A DNA stretch of 64,000 nt, from assembly GCA_002694985.1 (NCBI GenBank), contig NZNS01000007.1:14029-78028 (forward strand), given 5' to 3'. The position numbers and the translations under genes are program-made. Below, in pieces: positions 37,706 through 47,945 of this stretch. Below the pieces are notes generated by a model. The model searched no databases. It had not been told where the DNA came from and was given only the letters and a program-made list of their open reading frames with translations. The first letter of the stretch is position 1, and the number at the start of each line of letters is the position of its first letter. Source of the stretch: Parvibaculum sp. Its GTDB lineage: Bacteria > Pseudomonadota > Alphaproteobacteria > Parvibaculales > Parvibaculaceae.

Positions 37706-38359
37706 GTGACCAAAAGCGCCGTCACCGTTATCGCCATCGACGGCCCGGCCGCTTCAGGCAAGGGTACGCTCGCCCGCCAGATTGCCCGGCATTATGATTA
37801 TGCCTATCTGGACACGGGCTCGCTTTACCGCGCGACCGGTCTGGCCGTATTGGCGGCGGGCGGCGACCCGAACGACGACGAGGCGGCCCTTGCCGCCGCA
37901 CAGGCCCTCGACGCCGCCCATATAGACGAAGGCGCGATCAGGACGCGAGAAGCCGGAGACGCGGCTTCCATCGTGGCGGTAAAACCTGCCGTCAGGGCCG
38001 CGATCCTCGATTTTCAGCGAGATTTCGCCGCTTCCCCGCCCGGTGGCAAAAAAGGGGCCGTTCTGGATGGGCGGGACATCGGAACCGTCGTCTGCCCGGA
38101 CGCGACGGTGAAGCTTTTCGTGACCGCAAGCCCCGAAATCCGGGCGCACAGGCGCTGGCTTGAACTCAACAAATCGGGGGTGGAGGTCAGCGAGGCACAA
38201 ATTCTGGAAGATGTGCGCGAGAGGGACCGCCGGGACGCCGAACGAGCGGTGAGCCCCATGAGGCCCGCATCCGATGCACACTTGCTCGATACGTCCAATT
38301 TGAGTATAGAGGCGGCGTTCGACATGGCCGTCGCGATCATAGACAAAGCAATGAGTTAA
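37706..38359 (+). CDS. cmk: (d)CMP kinase
   Basis: 217 residues. Phosphorylates CMP and dCMP with ATP. The P-loop is IDGPAASGKGTLARQIA (10-26), and the family pattern YLDTGSLYRATGL and LDGRDIGTVVCPDATVKLFV (substrate and magnesium sites) is intact. It starts at a GTG preceded by GAGGAGAG, 25 bases after aroA, and precedes rpsA: aroA-cmk-rpsA is a conserved bacterial gene order. Confidence 0.96.
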   Translation: MTKSAVTVIAIDGPAASGKGTLARQIARHYDYAYLDTGSLYRATGLAVLAAGGDPNDDEAALAAAQALDAAHIDEGAIRTREAGDAASIVAVKPAVRAAILDFQRDFAASPPGGKKGAVLDGRDIGTVVCPDATVKLFVTASPEIRAHRRWLELNKSGVEVSEAQILEDVRERDRRDAERAVSPMRPASDAHLLDTSNLSIEAAFDMAVAIIDKAMS

Positions 38360-38555
38360 GTGCGTTTTCGCCCGTCGGCGAGCGCGCTTTTTGGCATTGG
38401 CGAAAGATGATCGTGAACAGGTTGTGCGGACATATGTGCAACCCTTAACCGACACTGCCCAAATCCACATGCTCCCGGACAAACCACGATTTCGGGGGAA
38501 GACCGCCGGACCCAACCGTCGGCCGGAATAAAAGCACCGTCAGGAGACTTCTGCA

Positions 38556-40268
38556 TTGGCTAACACAGATAGCGCGCTCAATCCGAGCCGCGAAGATTTT
38601 GCCGCCCTGCTTGAGCAATCCTTCATGGACAGCAACATGCAGGAAGGTTCCGTGATCAAGGGAACCGTTGTCGGCGTCGAAAACGATCTCGCCATCATCG
38701 ATGTCGGCCTCAAGACCGAAGGCCGTGTGCCGCTCAAGGAATTCGGCGCACCGGGCAAGCCGGCTGAGCTCGGCGTGGGCGACACCGTCGAGGTTTATCT
38801 CGAGCGCATCGAGAACGCGATGGGCGAAGCCGTACTGAGCCGTGAAAAGGCGAAGCGCGAAGAAAGCTGGATCCGCCTCGAAGTCGCATTCGAAAAGCAG
38901 GAGCGTGTCGAAGGTCAGATCTTCGGCCGTGTGAAGGGCGGCTTCACCGTCGACCTCGACGGCGCCGTTGCGTTCCTTCCGGGCAGCCAGGTCGACATCC
39001 GCCCCGTGCGCGACGTCACCCCGCTCATGAACATTCCGCAGCCCTTCCAGATCCTGAAGATGGACAAGCGCCGCGGCAACATCGTCGTGTCGCGCCGTGC
39101 CGTGCTCGAAGAGACCCGCGCCGAACAGCGCCAGGAACTCGTCGAGAACCTCAAGGAAGGTCAGGTGCTCGAGGGCGTCGTCAAGAACATCACCGATTAC
39201 GGCGCGTTCGTCGATCTCGGCGGTGTGGACGGCCTGCTCCACGTTACCGACATTGCATGGCGCCGCGTGAACCATCCGACCGAAGTTCTCTCGATCGGCC
39301 AGACCGTCAAGGTCCAGGTCATCAAGGTGAACCACGAGACGCAGCGTATCTCGCTCGGCATGAAGCAGCTCGAAGCCGATCCGTGGGAAGGCGTCGAAGC
39401 CAAATACCCGCTCAATGCGCGCTTCAAGGGCCGCGTGACGAACATCACCGACTACGGCGCATTCGTCGAACTTGAACCGGGCGTCGAAGGCCTCGTTCAC
39501 GTCTCCGAAATGAGCTGGACGAAGAAGAACGTGCATCCGGGCAAGATCGTTTCCACTTCGCAGGAAGTGGAAGTGATGGTGCTGGAAGTCGATCCGGTAA
39601 AGCGCCGCATCTCGCTCGGCCTGAAGCACTGCATGGACAACCCCTGGACCACGTTCGCCGAGCGCTTCCCGCCCGGCACGATCGTCGAGGGCGAGATCAA
39701 GAACATCACCGAGTTCGGTCTGTTCATCGGTCTCGATGCGGATGTCGACGGCATGGTGCACATGTCGGATCTCGACTGGAACCGCTCCGGCGAAGAAGCC
39801 ATGGCCGACTACACCAAAGGCCAGGTCGTCAAGGCGCAGGTGCTCGACGTCGACACCGACAAGGAGCGTATCTCGCTCGGCATCAAGCAGCTTGGCGGCG
39901 ATCCGATGGAGTCGCTTGGCGACACCGTCCGCAAGGGCGCCGTCGTCACCTGCACGGTGACCGGTGTGAGCGATAACGGCCTCGAAGTGACGGTGGGCGA
40001 AGACAACATGCCCGCTTTCATCCGCCGTGCGGAACTCGCCCGCGACCGTGGCGATCAGCGTCCCGAACGCTTCGCTGTCGGCGACAAGCTCGATGCCCGC
40101 GTGACGCAGTTCGACCGCGCATCGCGCAAGATCCAGCTTTCCGTCAAGGCGCTGGAAATTGCGGAAGAAAAGGAAGCCGTGGCGCAGTACGGCTCGTCGG
40201 ACTCCGGCGCGTCGCTCGGCGACATCCTTGGTGCGGCCCTCAACAAGGCCAGCACCGACGACAAGTGA
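38556..40268 (+). CDS. rpsA: 30S ribosomal protein S1
   Basis: 570 residues with six S1 RNA-binding repeats; the repeats show through recurring blocks such as VKNITDYGAFVDLGGVDGLL, VTNITDYGAFVELEPGVEGL and IKNITEFGLFIGLDADVDGM, each followed by ISLG(M/L)K. It binds mRNA leaders and helps deliver them to the ribosome. The start is a TTG (MANTDSALNPSRED) with CAGGAG upstream; a weak start would fit the autoregulation known for rpsA. A 196-base leader separates it from cmk and may hold the autoregulatory structure. A strong terminator follows. Confidence 0.96.
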   Translation: MANTDSALNPSREDFAALLEQSFMDSNMQEGSVIKGTVVGVENDLAIIDVGLKTEGRVPLKEFGAPGKPAELGVGDTVEVYLERIENAMGEAVLSREKAKREESWIRLEVAFEKQERVEGQIFGRVKGGFTVDLDGAVAFLPGSQVDIRPVRDVTPLMNIPQPFQILKMDKRRGNIVVSRRAVLEETRAEQRQELVENLKEGQVLEGVVKNITDYGAFVDLGGVDGLLHVTDIAWRRVNHPTEVLSIGQTVKVQVIKVNHETQRISLGMKQLEADPWEGVEAKYPLNARFKGRVTNITDYGAFVELEPGVEGLVHVSEMSWTKKNVHPGKIVSTSQEVEVMVLEVDPVKRRISLGLKHCMDNPWTTFAERFPPGTIVEGEIKNITEFGLFIGLDADVDGMVHMSDLDWNRSGEEAMADYTKGQVVKAQVLDVDTDKERISLGIKQLGGDPMESLGDTVRKGAVVTCTVTGVSDNGLEVTVGEDNMPAFIRRAELARDRGDQRPERFAVGDKLDARVTQFDRASRKIQLSVKALEIAEEKEAVAQYGSSDSGASLGDILGAALNKASTDDK

Positions 40269-40275
40269 GGCATTC

Positions 40276-40312
40276 CGGCGGGAGGGCTCAAACCTTCCCG
40301 CCGGACCTTTTC
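40276..40312 (+). terminator. Rho-independent terminator after rpsA
   Basis: CCGGCGGGAGG pairs with CCTTCCCGCCGG across a six-base loop, and CTTTTCG follows. It lies 8 bases past the rpsA stop and should end the aroA-cmk-rpsA transcript. Confidence 0.8.
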
Positions 40313-40424
40313 GAGGCCTCTCTTTCGTGCGTCGGGGACATATCGGGCGGCGTTAGGCGTTTACGCTCGCAGGTTCGCCCTCTAAGCTCCCGGCACCTGT
40401 TCGCACCATTCGGAGGAGAGTCTC

Positions 40425-41369
40425 TTGTCTCTCGATGCAGATACGTTAGCGGACAGGCGGCGCCTCAAACGCCGCCTGTTTTTTTGGCGGGCCGGCGCCA
40501 TTGCCGCCGTCGCGGCCGCTGTCATCGTCCTGCTGGCCGAAGGCGGAGTTGTACTGCCCGGCGCGCAAATCGCTCGGGTCTCGATCACCGGCATCATCGT
40601 GGACGACCGGCCGCAACAGGAAATGCTGGAACAGCTCGCCGAAGACGACAATGTGAAGGCAGTCATTCTATCGATCGACAGCCCCGGCGGCACGACGACC
40701 GGCGCAGAGGCCCTTTTCACCTCCATCCGCAAGGTTTCGGAGAAGAAGCCCGTCGTGGCCGTTCTGGGAACGGTGGCCGCATCGGGCGGCTACATCGCCG
40801 CCCTCTCGGCCGATCACATCGTTGCCCGTGGCAACACGATCACGGGCTCCATCGGCGTCCTGTTCCAATGGACGCAGATAGAGGAGCTTCTCGACAATAT
40901 CGGTGTCGAGATGAAGGAGATCAAATCGGCCCCGCTCAAGGCCGAGCCGAATCCTTTTCACAAGACGAGCCCCGAGGCCATCCGCGTCACGCAGGCGATG
41001 CTCGATACATCCTATGAGTGGTTCCTGCGCCTTGTCGCGGAACGGCGCAACATGGACGCGACGAAGGCGAAGGAACTCGGCGACGGGCGCGTCTATACCG
41101 GCTGGCAGGCGGTCGAGAACGGCCTCATCGACGAACTCGGCGGCGAGGAGCAGGCTATCGCCTGGCTCGCAAGCGAACACGGCATTCACGAAGAGTTGCC
41201 TGTCCGGGACTGGACGCCCGCCTATCCTGAACTCGGGATGGCCGGCTTTGCAGGCCGGGTGCTGGGCGAAGCCGCCGTCACGGCAATCGGCGGTCTGGGC
41301 GGAAAAACACAGCAGGCAAAACGACTTACACTTGACGGTCTTACGAGCGTTTGGCAACCTGACCTTTGA
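40425..41369 (+). CDS. sppA: Signal peptide peptidase SppA (protease IV family)
   Basis: 314 residues, membrane-anchored by one N-terminal helix (AGAIAAVAAAVIVLLAEGGV), with the catalytic domain in the periplasm. It degrades cleaved signal peptides. The catalytic serine lies in VLGTVAASGGYIAALSAD and the lysine in IKSAPLKAEPNPFHKTSP; this is the short, single-domain form of the S49 family. The TTG at 40425 has an excellent GGAGGAGAG upstream. An intrinsic-terminator-like hairpin lies inside codons 10-20 (see separate entry), coding for the RRRLKRRLFF stretch. Confidence 0.93.
   Translation: MSLDADTLADRRRLKRRLFFWRAGAIAAVAAAVIVLLAEGGVVLPGAQIARVSITGIIVDDRPQQEMLEQLAEDDNVKAVILSIDSPGGTTTGAEALFTSIRKVSEKKPVVAVLGTVAASGGYIAALSADHIVARGNTITGSIGVLFQWTQIEELLDNIGVEMKEIKSAPLKAEPNPFHKTSPEAIRVTQAMLDTSYEWFLRLVAERRNMDATKAKELGDGRVYTGWQAVENGLIDELGGEEQAIAWLASEHGIHEELPVRDWTPAYPELGMAGFAGRVLGEAAVTAIGGLGGKTQQAKRLTLDGLTSVWQPDL
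40454..40485 (+). terminator. Terminator-like hairpin inside the first codons of sppA
   Basis: CAGGCGGCG (40454-40462) and CGCCGCCTG (40470-40478) form a perfect 9-bp, mostly GC stem with loop CCTCAAA, followed at once by seven T. By sequence this is a textbook intrinsic terminator, yet it lies within sppA codons 10-20. It would be melted by a translating ribosome and so could act as an attenuator. Confidence 0.75.
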
Positions 41370-41440
41370 TATGGGAAGAGCTTTAACCGCTTCCGGTGGC
41401 GTGCGAAGCTGAATGGAAAGAAGCCGGGGGACGGAAGAAC

Positions 41441-41776
41441 ATGATCAAATCGGAGCTCGTCGCCCGCCTCGCCCAAGGCAATCCGCATCTCTATCAGCGC
41501 GATGTCGAACGCATCGTCAGCACAATTTTCGATGAAATCAGCGCGGCGCTCGCACGGGGGGACCGGGTGGAGCTTCGCGGCTTCGGTGCCTTCTCCGTCA
41601 AAAACCGGCCCGCACGAACAGGACGCAATCCCCGCACCGGCGAGCCTGTGCATGTCGAGGAGAAGTCTGTACCCTTCTTCAAGACGGGCAAGGAATTGCG
41701 CGAACGGCTGAACAATGCCGATATCGCGGACGACAAGCTCATGAACGATGATGGCGACGACGACAGCGACGATTAA
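41441..41776 (+). CDS. ihfB: Integration host factor subunit beta
   Basis: 111 residues starting [20 protein letters not shown]. The HU/IHF fold is complete, with the beta-arm segment [20 protein letters not shown] whose proline intercalates DNA, and [20 protein letters not shown]. The C-terminus carries an acidic tail (DDGDDDSDD) beyond the usual 94 residues. IhfB pairs with IhfA to bend DNA sharply. The ATG has GGGGGACGGAAG upstream. The order rpsA-sppA-ihfB-lapA-pyrF is typical of alphaproteobacteria. Confidence 0.95.
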   Translation: MIKSELVARLAQGNPHLYQRDVERIVSTIFDEISAALARGDRVELRGFGAFSVKNRPARTGRNPRTGEPVHVEEKSVPFFKTGKELRERLNNADIADDKLMNDDGDDDSDD

Positions 41777-41839
41777 ATCCGTCTCCGACGCCTTGCCATC
41801 TGCCCCTTTGTTCGCATTCCGAACCGGAAGTGCCGCCTC

Positions 41840-42118
41840 GTGAAACTCCTGCGCTGGATTATTCTTCCCCCGGTCGTGGTTATCGTCATGGCGCTCGCCG
41901 TCGCGAACCGGGCACCCGTGACCTTCAGCCTCGACCCCTTCGATCCTGTTTCCCCGGCGATAGGCCTTGAAGTACCGCTTTTCCTCGTGATTCTGGTTTC
42001 GGTACTGATCGGCATTCTGATCGGCGGTGCCGGGGCATGGGCACAGGCCCGCAGAAAGGCCGCAAAGGCCCGCATGTCCTCCCCGGCGGGAGAAAATCTG
42101 CCTGCCTTGCGCGACTGA
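41840..42118 (+). CDS. lapA: LapA family (DUF1049) membrane protein
   Basis: 92 residues with two transmembrane helices (ILPPVVVIVMALAVANRAPV and VPLFLVILVSVLIGILIGGA) and the family pattern NRxPVTFSLDPF between them. E. coli LapA/LapB work in LPS assembly control; alphaproteobacterial members are short and lie, as here, between ihfB and pyrF or trpF. A GTG start is used (VKLLRWIILPPV). Confidence 0.88.
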   Translation: MKLLRWIILPPVVVIVMALAVANRAPVTFSLDPFDPVSPAIGLEVPLFLVILVSVLIGILIGGAGAWAQARRKAAKARMSSPAGENLPALRD

Positions 42119-42188
42119 GGCCCGAAAAGCCGAGCCCCGCGCATGGACGATCTGCTATAAGGCCCGAAACCCGGACAGCAGGTGCAAA

Positions 42189-42890
42189 ATGAGCCTCGAA
42201 AACCCCGTTTTCTGCGCCCTCGACACAACCGATCTCGGCAGGGCGGAAACGCTTGCGCGGAGCCTCACGGGCAGCGTCGGCGGGGTAAAGATCGGCATGG
42301 AGTTTTTTAACGCACATGGACCTGCGGGCTATCGCGCGGTCGCCGCGACGGACTTGCCTATCTTTCTCGACCTGAAGCTTCACGACATTCCGAACACTGT
42401 CGCAGGCGGTATTCGCGCGGTGCTGCCGCTGCGGCCGGCCATCGTCAATGTCCACACGGCAGGAGGCGGCGCGATGATGCGGGCCGCCGCCGACGCGGCG
42501 AAGGAGGCCGGCGAAAGCCGTCCCCTTGTCATCGGTGTCACCATGCTGACGAGCCTCGATGCCAGCGATCTCAGGGACACGGGAGTCAGCGACAGCCCAA
42601 GCGACCATGTGCGCCGCCTTGCAGGCCTCGCCGCTTCCTCGGGGCTCGACGGCGTGGTTTGTTCCGCCCATGAGATCGAGGTGCTGAGACGCGATCTCGA
42701 CAAGGACTTCAAGCTGATCGTACCCGGCATTCGGCCGGCCGGCAGCGACGTCGGAGACCAGAAGCGCATCATGACGCCTGTCGAAGCGCTGACACTCGGA
42801 GCGGACTTGCTCGTCATCGGGCGTCCCATCACCAGCGCGAACGATCCGCGCGCGGCGGCCGAGGAAATCGGCCGCTCGCTTGCGGCGTGA
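42189..42890 (+). CDS. pyrF: Orotidine 5'-phosphate decarboxylase
   Basis: 233 residues. Converts OMP to UMP, the last step of pyrimidine synthesis. The catalytic strand reads LPIFLDLKLHDIPNTVAGGI, containing the D-x-K-x-x-D tetrad. The phosphate loop is VPGIRPAG near the end. The start MSLENPVFCALDTTDL is supported by its fit to homologues. Its end lies 8 bases before trpF. Confidence 0.95.
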   Translation: MSLENPVFCALDTTDLGRAETLARSLTGSVGGVKIGMEFFNAHGPAGYRAVAATDLPIFLDLKLHDIPNTVAGGIRAVLPLRPAIVNVHTAGGGAMMRAAADAAKEAGESRPLVIGVTMLTSLDASDLRDTGVSDSPSDHVRRLAGLAASSGLDGVVCSAHEIEVLRRDLDKDFKLIVPGIRPAGSDVGDQKRIMTPVEALTLGADLLVIGRPITSANDPRAAAEEIGRSLAA

Positions 42891-42897
42891 GCACGCA

Positions 42898-43545
42898 ATG
42901 AGTATTCAGGTCAAAATTTGCGGGCTTTCGACGCCCGAAACAGTCGAAGCCGCAGTCGAGGCCGGTGCGGACTATCTGGGCTTTGTCTTCATTCCCAAAA
43001 GTTCCCGAAATATCTCAACCGAGCAGGCCCGCATACTGGCGCAAGGCGTGCCTTCATCCGTATTGAGGGTCGCGCTGACCGTCGATGCGGACGAGCGGAC
43101 GCTCGATGAGATCGTGGAAACACTCAACCCCGATATTCTGCAGCTTCACGGCGCGGAAACGCCGGAACGGCTGATGGAACTGAAAGCGCGATACGGCCTT
43201 GCACTCATGAAGGCCATTGGAATCGCGGAGCCTGAAGACCCGCTCAAGGCTGCCGTTTACCGCGATTCCGCCGACTTGTTGCTGTTCGATGCCAAACCAC
43301 CTAAATCTATGACAGGTGCATTGCCGGGCGGTAACGGCCTCGTCTTCGACTGGTCCTTGATCGCCGGACACAGGCCGGAAATACCCTGGATGCTTTCGGG
43401 CGGCCTGAACGCAGGAAACGTCGCTGAAGCGATCCGGATTACCGGGGCGCAGGCGGTCGATGTTTCATCCGGTGTCGAGGATGCGCCGGGCCGGAAAACA
43501 CCGGAACTGATCGAAGCCTTTATCAGGGCGGCAAAGGCCGCCTGA
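42898..43545 (+). CDS. trpF: Phosphoribosylanthranilate isomerase
   Basis: 215 residues, TIM barrel. Isomerises PRA to CdRP in tryptophan synthesis. The N-terminal VKICGLSTPETVEAAVEAGA has the catalytic cysteine; the later strand LLFDAKPPKSMTGALPGGNG includes the catalytic aspartate, and GAQAVDVSSGVEDAPGRK closes the phosphate site. I use the ATG at 42898 rather than one 6 codons upstream. First gene of trpFBA. Confidence 0.95.
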   Translation: MSIQVKICGLSTPETVEAAVEAGADYLGFVFIPKSSRNISTEQARILAQGVPSSVLRVALTVDADERTLDEIVETLNPDILQLHGAETPERLMELKARYGLALMKAIGIAEPEDPLKAAVYRDSADLLLFDAKPPKSMTGALPGGNGLVFDWSLIAGHRPEIPWMLSGGLNAGNVAEAIRITGAQAVDVSSGVEDAPGRKTPELIEAFIRAAKAA

Positions 43546-43569
43546 CGGGCGGACCTGAACGGGAAGAAA

Positions 43570-44796
43570 GTGGCAAGCGTGAGCCAGACGAAAGCAAATT
43601 CACTCCGCAGCGGCCCCGACGAACGCGGACGTTTCGGCATATTCGGTGGGCGCTTTGTCGCCGAGACGCTGATGCCACTCGTCCTCGATCTCGACCACGC
43701 CTACAAGGACGCGAAAGCCGACCCTGCCTTCCAGGCGGAAATCGACTACATGCAGCGCGACTATGTGGGCCGGGAAAGCCCGCTCTATTTTGCCGAACGT
43801 CTGACAGAGCATCTCGGCGGCGCGAAAATCTATTTCAAGCGTGACGAGCTCAACCACACCGGTAGCCACAAGATCAACAACTGCCTCGGTCAGATCCTGC
43901 TCGCAAAGCGCATGGGCAAGACGCGCATCATCGCGGAGACGGGCGCAGGCCAGCACGGCGTGGCGACTGCGACCGTGTGCGCCCGCTTCGGTCTTCCCTG
44001 TGTCGTCTATATGGGGACGACCGACATCGAACGGCAGAAGCCCAATGTCTTCCGCATGAAGCTTCTGGGCGCGGAAGTCGTACCGGTAACCTCGGGCACG
44101 GGTACGCTCAAGGACGCGATGAATGAAGCGTTGCGCGACTGGGTGACGAATGTCGACAGCACCTATTACCTGATCGGCACAGTTGCGGGACCGCATCCCT
44201 ATCCCGCCATGGTGCGCGATTTCCAGTCCGTCATCGGCGAGGAGACGAAACGCCAGATGATGGAACGGGAAGGGCGACTGCCGGACAGTGTTGTCGCCTG
44301 CATCGGCGGCGGGTCGAACGCGATGGGACTTTTTCATCCCTTCCTTGATGACACCTCTGTGAAAATCTACGGCGTCGAAGCTGCGGGCAAGGGAATCGAG
44401 ACAGGCAAACATTGCGCATCGCTCAAGGGCGGCGCACCGGGCGTGCTGCACGGTAACCGCACCTATCTGCTCCAGGACGAGGACGGACAGATCAAGGACG
44501 GCCACTCGATTTCGGCCGGCCTCGACTATCCGGGCATCGGACCGGAACATTCATGGCTGCACGAGACGGGCCGTGCCGAGTATGTCTCGGCGACGGACAA
44601 GGAAGCGCTTGAGGCATTCCAGCTCTGTTCGCGCCTTGAAGGCATTATTCCGGCGCTGGAGCCTGCGCATGCGCTAGCCTATGTGACGAAGATCGCACCA
44701 ACGCTTCCCAAGGATCATCTGATGGTGATGAACATGTGCGGACGCGGCGACAAGGATGTCTTCGCTGTTGCCGACCATCTGGGGGTGACATTGTGA
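43570..44796 (+). CDS. trpB: Tryptophan synthase beta chain
   Basis: 408 residues, PLP-dependent. Joins indole and serine to give tryptophan. The PLP lysine is in [20 protein letters not shown], followed by [20 protein letters not shown], and the cofactor phosphate loop is [15 protein letters not shown]. The GTG at 43570 is used; another GTG three codons later is possible. The stop overlaps the trpA GTG. Confidence 0.96.
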   Translation: MASVSQTKANSLRSGPDERGRFGIFGGRFVAETLMPLVLDLDHAYKDAKADPAFQAEIDYMQRDYVGRESPLYFAERLTEHLGGAKIYFKRDELNHTGSHKINNCLGQILLAKRMGKTRIIAETGAGQHGVATATVCARFGLPCVVYMGTTDIERQKPNVFRMKLLGAEVVPVTSGTGTLKDAMNEALRDWVTNVDSTYYLIGTVAGPHPYPAMVRDFQSVIGEETKRQMMEREGRLPDSVVACIGGGSNAMGLFHPFLDDTSVKIYGVEAAGKGIETGKHCASLKGGAPGVLHGNRTYLLQDEDGQIKDGHSISAGLDYPGIGPEHSWLHETGRAEYVSATDKEALEAFQLCSRLEGIIPALEPAHALAYVTKIAPTLPKDHLMVMNMCGRGDKDVFAVADHLGVTL

Positions 44797-45632
44797 CGAC
44801 GAGGCTGGAGAAGCGTTTCGCGACGCTGAAACAAGAAGGCCGTGCCGCCTTTGTCACCTTCATCACGGCGGGCGATCCGGATTTCGACACGACACTCGGC
44901 ATTCTGAATGGATTGCCGAAAGCAGGCGCCGACGTGATCGAACTCGGCATGCCCTTTACGGACCCGATGGCCGACGGACCTTCCATCCAGGCTTCATCGC
45001 AGCGCGCGCTCCGCAACGGTGCGAGCATGAAAAGAACGCTTGAGCTGGTACGCCGCTTTCGCGAAAACGACCCGGAAACGCCGATCGTTCTCATGGGATA
45101 TTACAATCCGATCTATCACATGGGCGTCGAGACATTTCTGGGACGCGCCATCGAGGCGGGCGTCGATGGACTTATCGTCGTCGATTTGCCTCCGGAAGAA
45201 GACGATGAACTCTGTCTGCCTGCACTGAAAGCCGGTCTGAACTTTATCCGCCTTGCGACACCGACAACAGACGACAAGCGGCTGCCCGCCGTTCTCGCGA
45301 ATACATCCGGTTTTGTCTATTACGTCTCGATTACCGGCATTACCGGCGCAGCGAGCCCGCAAGCGCAGGACGTCGCCTCGTCGGTGAAGCGGATCAAGGG
45401 ACACACATCGCTGCCGGTGGCCGTCGGCTTCGGCATACGGACACCGGAACAGGCTGCGGAAATTGCCCGCGCAGCCGACGGAGCCGTGGTCGGCTCCGCC
45501 ATCGTCGATGCGATCGCGCGCGAAGTCGGCGAAGACGGCAAGATCAAAGTAGGCGCCATCGCGCGCGTTCTCGAATTTGTAAGCAAGCTCGCCGATGGTG
45601 TTCACGCCGCGCGCGCAGCTGCCGCAGAATAA
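44793..45632 (+). CDS. trpA: Tryptophan synthase alpha chain
   Basis: 279 residues. Cleaves indole-glycerol phosphate to indole, which is channelled to TrpB. The catalytic glutamate is in [20 protein letters not shown] and the aspartate in [27 protein letters not shown] and [11 protein letters not shown] form the phosphate site. Starts at a GTG overlapping the trpB stop, so the two subunits are made in step. Confidence 0.96.
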   Translation: MTTRLEKRFATLKQEGRAAFVTFITAGDPDFDTTLGILNGLPKAGADVIELGMPFTDPMADGPSIQASSQRALRNGASMKRTLELVRRFRENDPETPIVLMGYYNPIYHMGVETFLGRAIEAGVDGLIVVDLPPEEDDELCLPALKAGLNFIRLATPTTDDKRLPAVLANTSGFVYYVSITGITGAASPQAQDVASSVKRIKGHTSLPVAVGFGIRTPEQAAEIARAADGAVVGSAIVDAIAREVGEDGKIKVGAIARVLEFVSKLADGVHAARAAAAE

Positions 45633-45644
45633 GGAATTCAGCCG

Positions 45645-46559
45645 ATGAACTGGATCAACAATGTCGTCCGGCCGAAAATCCAGCGTGTCTTCAACAAGAA
45701 GCAGCAAACGCCGGATAATCTCTGGCACAAGTGCCCTTCCTGCGGAGAGATGATTTTTCATCGCGACCTCGAAGCGGCGATGCGCGTTTGCCCGAACTGC
45801 GACCATCATATGCGTCTGGGAACGGACGAACGTCTGGCTTCGCTCTTCGACAATGCGGAGTACCAGATCGTTCCGGTCGATGCCGTCGTGGTCGATCCCT
45901 TGAAGTTTCGCGACCAGAAAAAATATCCCGACCGCCTGAAGGAAGCGCGCTCGAAAACGGGCCGCAACGATTCCGTGACCGTGGCACATGGACCACTCGA
46001 CGACGTCGAGACCGTGATCGCCATTGAGGATTTCACCTTCATGGGTGGCTCACTTGGTATCGCGGCGGGCGAAGCCATCATTCGCGGTGCGGAAACAGCG
46101 CTCGAGAAGAAGGCGCCCTATATTCTCTTTGCCGCCGCGGGCGGCGCTCGCATGCAGGAGGGCATTCTTTCTCTCATGCAGATGCCGCGCACAACCGTCG
46201 CGCTTCAGCTTTTGCGTGAGGCCGGGCTTCCTTTCATCGTGGTACTGACCGACCCGACAACCGGCGGCGTGCTCGCTTCCTATGCCATGCTGGGCGATAT
46301 CCAGATTGCGGAGCCGAAGGCGCTTATCGGCTTTTCCGGCCGCCGCGTCATCGAGCAGACAATCCGCGAGAAACTGCCGGACGATTTCCAGTCGGCCGAG
46401 TTCCAGTTCGAACACGGCATGATCGACATGATCGTGCATCGTCACAAGATGAAGGAGACGCTTGCGCGTATCATCCGGCTGATGACACATCGTCCGCGCA
46501 GCCAGCGCCAGCAGACCGCAAACACTCCGGCGAAGACCGCAGCGCCAACTGCACCGTGA
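45645..46559 (+). CDS. accD: Acetyl-CoA carboxylase carboxyltransferase subunit beta
   Basis: 304 residues. With AccA it transfers CO2 from biotin to acetyl-CoA, the first step of fatty acid synthesis. The N-terminal zinc finger is [20 protein letters not shown] and RVCPNCDHH, and the crotonase core shows [20 protein letters not shown] and [19 protein letters not shown]. Twelve bases follow trpA and the stop overlaps folC by four. trpFBA-accD-folC is conserved in alphaproteobacteria. Confidence 0.96.
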   Translation: MNWINNVVRPKIQRVFNKKQQTPDNLWHKCPSCGEMIFHRDLEAAMRVCPNCDHHMRLGTDERLASLFDNAEYQIVPVDAVVVDPLKFRDQKKYPDRLKEARSKTGRNDSVTVAHGPLDDVETVIAIEDFTFMGGSLGIAAGEAIIRGAETALEKKAPYILFAAAGGARMQEGILSLMQMPRTTVALQLLREAGLPFIVVLTDPTTGGVLASYAMLGDIQIAEPKALIGFSGRRVIEQTIREKLPDDFQSAEFQFEHGMIDMIVHRHKMKETLARIIRLMTHRPRSQRQQTANTPAKTAAPTAP

Positions 46560-47890
46560 GTCAGGACATCGCCCCTTCAAGCGACGTCATTCTCGAACGA
46601 CTGACGAAACTCCACCCGAAGCTGATCGACTTGTCGCTCGACAGGACATGGCGGCTGCTCGGCGCGCTCGGGAATCCCGAACGGGCACTGCCCCCCGTCT
46701 TCCACATCGCCGGCACGAACGGCAAGGGATCGGTTTCCGCCTATATGCGTACCGCGTTCGAGGCCGGTGGCTATGCCGTCCATAGCTACACCTCACCGCA
46801 TCTCGTGCGCTTCCACGAACGTATCAGGCTTGCGGGCAAGCAGGGTAGCGCGCCCATAACGGAGGAGCATCTTTCAGCTCTTCTCGATGAATGCGAAAAG
46901 GCAAATGCGGATGCACCCATAACCTTTTTTGAGATTACGACAGCAGCAGCGCTCCTCGCCTTCTCGCGCGAGCCTGCCGACGCGCTCATTCTGGAAGTCG
47001 GCATGGGCGGACGGCTCGACACTACGAATGTCGTCGAAAAGCCCGCTGTCTGCATCATCACACCCATCGACCTCGACCATCAGGCATTTCTCGGGGACAC
47101 AATCGAGCTCATAGCGAATGAAAAGGCCGGAATATTGAAGCGCGGTGTGCCTGCCGTGATCGGGCCGCAGACAGATGAGGCGAGAATCGCCATCGAAATG
47201 GCGGCGGAGAAAGCGGGCGCGTGCCTGTTTATTCATGGGCAGGATTTCTCCGCGCACGAAGAGGCGGGATCTCTCATCTATCAGGATGAAGACGGGCTTC
47301 TCGATCTTCCGTTGCCACGCCTGCCCGGCCGTCATCAGATCGACAATGCCGGCACTGCCATTTGCGCATTGCGAAAGGCGGGCATCTTGCCGCTTGAGCG
47401 CGATGCCATTGCACATGGCATGACGAGTATCGAATGGCCCGCGCGCCTGCAGCGTCTGACGAAAGGGCCTCTCCTCTCACGGCTTCCGCGGGGAGCCGAA
47501 CTCTGGCTTGATGGCGGACACAATCCTGCAGCGGGGCGAGCGATATCGGAAACCATGGCCGATTTCGCGCAGCATGACCCGGAGGGCGAGGCGCGGCCCC
47601 TCATTCTCATATGCGGCATGCTCAATACAAAAGACGCGACGGGCTTCTTTGCGCCGTTTCGCGGGCTCACCTCGCATGTCGAGACGCTAGCCATTCCCGG
47701 TGCGCCGGCCAGCGTTTCCGCAGAGACACTGGCGAGCGCAGCGGCGCATGCCGGACTCGATGCTCATCCCGCAGCTTCGCTCGACGAAGCGCTTGAGCGT
47801 GCATCGCTCGCTGCCGGACGCGCCACGCCGCGCATTCTGATATGCGGCTCGCTCTATCTGGCAGGTCACATTCTCGCTGAAAACAGCTGA
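46556..47890 (+). CDS. folC: Bifunctional folylpolyglutamate / dihydrofolate synthase
   Basis: 444 residues, Mur-ligase fold. Adds glutamate to dihydropteroate and to folates. The ATP site is [37 protein letters not shown] and [18 protein letters not shown] are the folate and ATP-magnesium segments, and [15 protein letters not shown] lies at the domain hinge. It starts at a GTG overlapping accD and is followed by a bidirectional terminator. Confidence 0.95.
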   Translation: MSQDIAPSSDVILERLTKLHPKLIDLSLDRTWRLLGALGNPERALPPVFHIAGTNGKGSVSAYMRTAFEAGGYAVHSYTSPHLVRFHERIRLAGKQGSAPITEEHLSALLDECEKANADAPITFFEITTAAALLAFSREPADALILEVGMGGRLDTTNVVEKPAVCIITPIDLDHQAFLGDTIELIANEKAGILKRGVPAVIGPQTDEARIAIEMAAEKAGACLFIHGQDFSAHEEAGSLIYQDEDGLLDLPLPRLPGRHQIDNAGTAICALRKAGILPLERDAIAHGMTSIEWPARLQRLTKGPLLSRLPRGAELWLDGGHNPAAGRAISETMADFAQHDPEGEARPLILICGMLNTKDATGFFAPFRGLTSHVETLAIPGAPASVSAETLASAAAHAGLDAHPAASLDEALERASLAAGRATPRILICGSLYLAGHILAENS

Positions 47891-47895
47891 AACGA

Positions 47896-47932
47896 AAAAG
47901 GCCGGCCCTTCGTGACCAGCCTTTCAAAAAAT
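47896..47932. terminator. Bidirectional terminator between folC and trxA
   Basis: AAAGGCCGG and CCAGCCTTT pair with one mismatch around CCCTTCGTGA. A-rich sequence precedes and follows, giving a U-tract in both directions. It separates the convergent folC and trxA genes. Confidence 0.7.
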
Positions 47933-47945
47933 ATCAGTGGAAAAA

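Noticed and set aside
38445..39761. 438-residue minus-strand frame
   Set aside because: Antisense to rpsA, which carries six clear S1 repeats.
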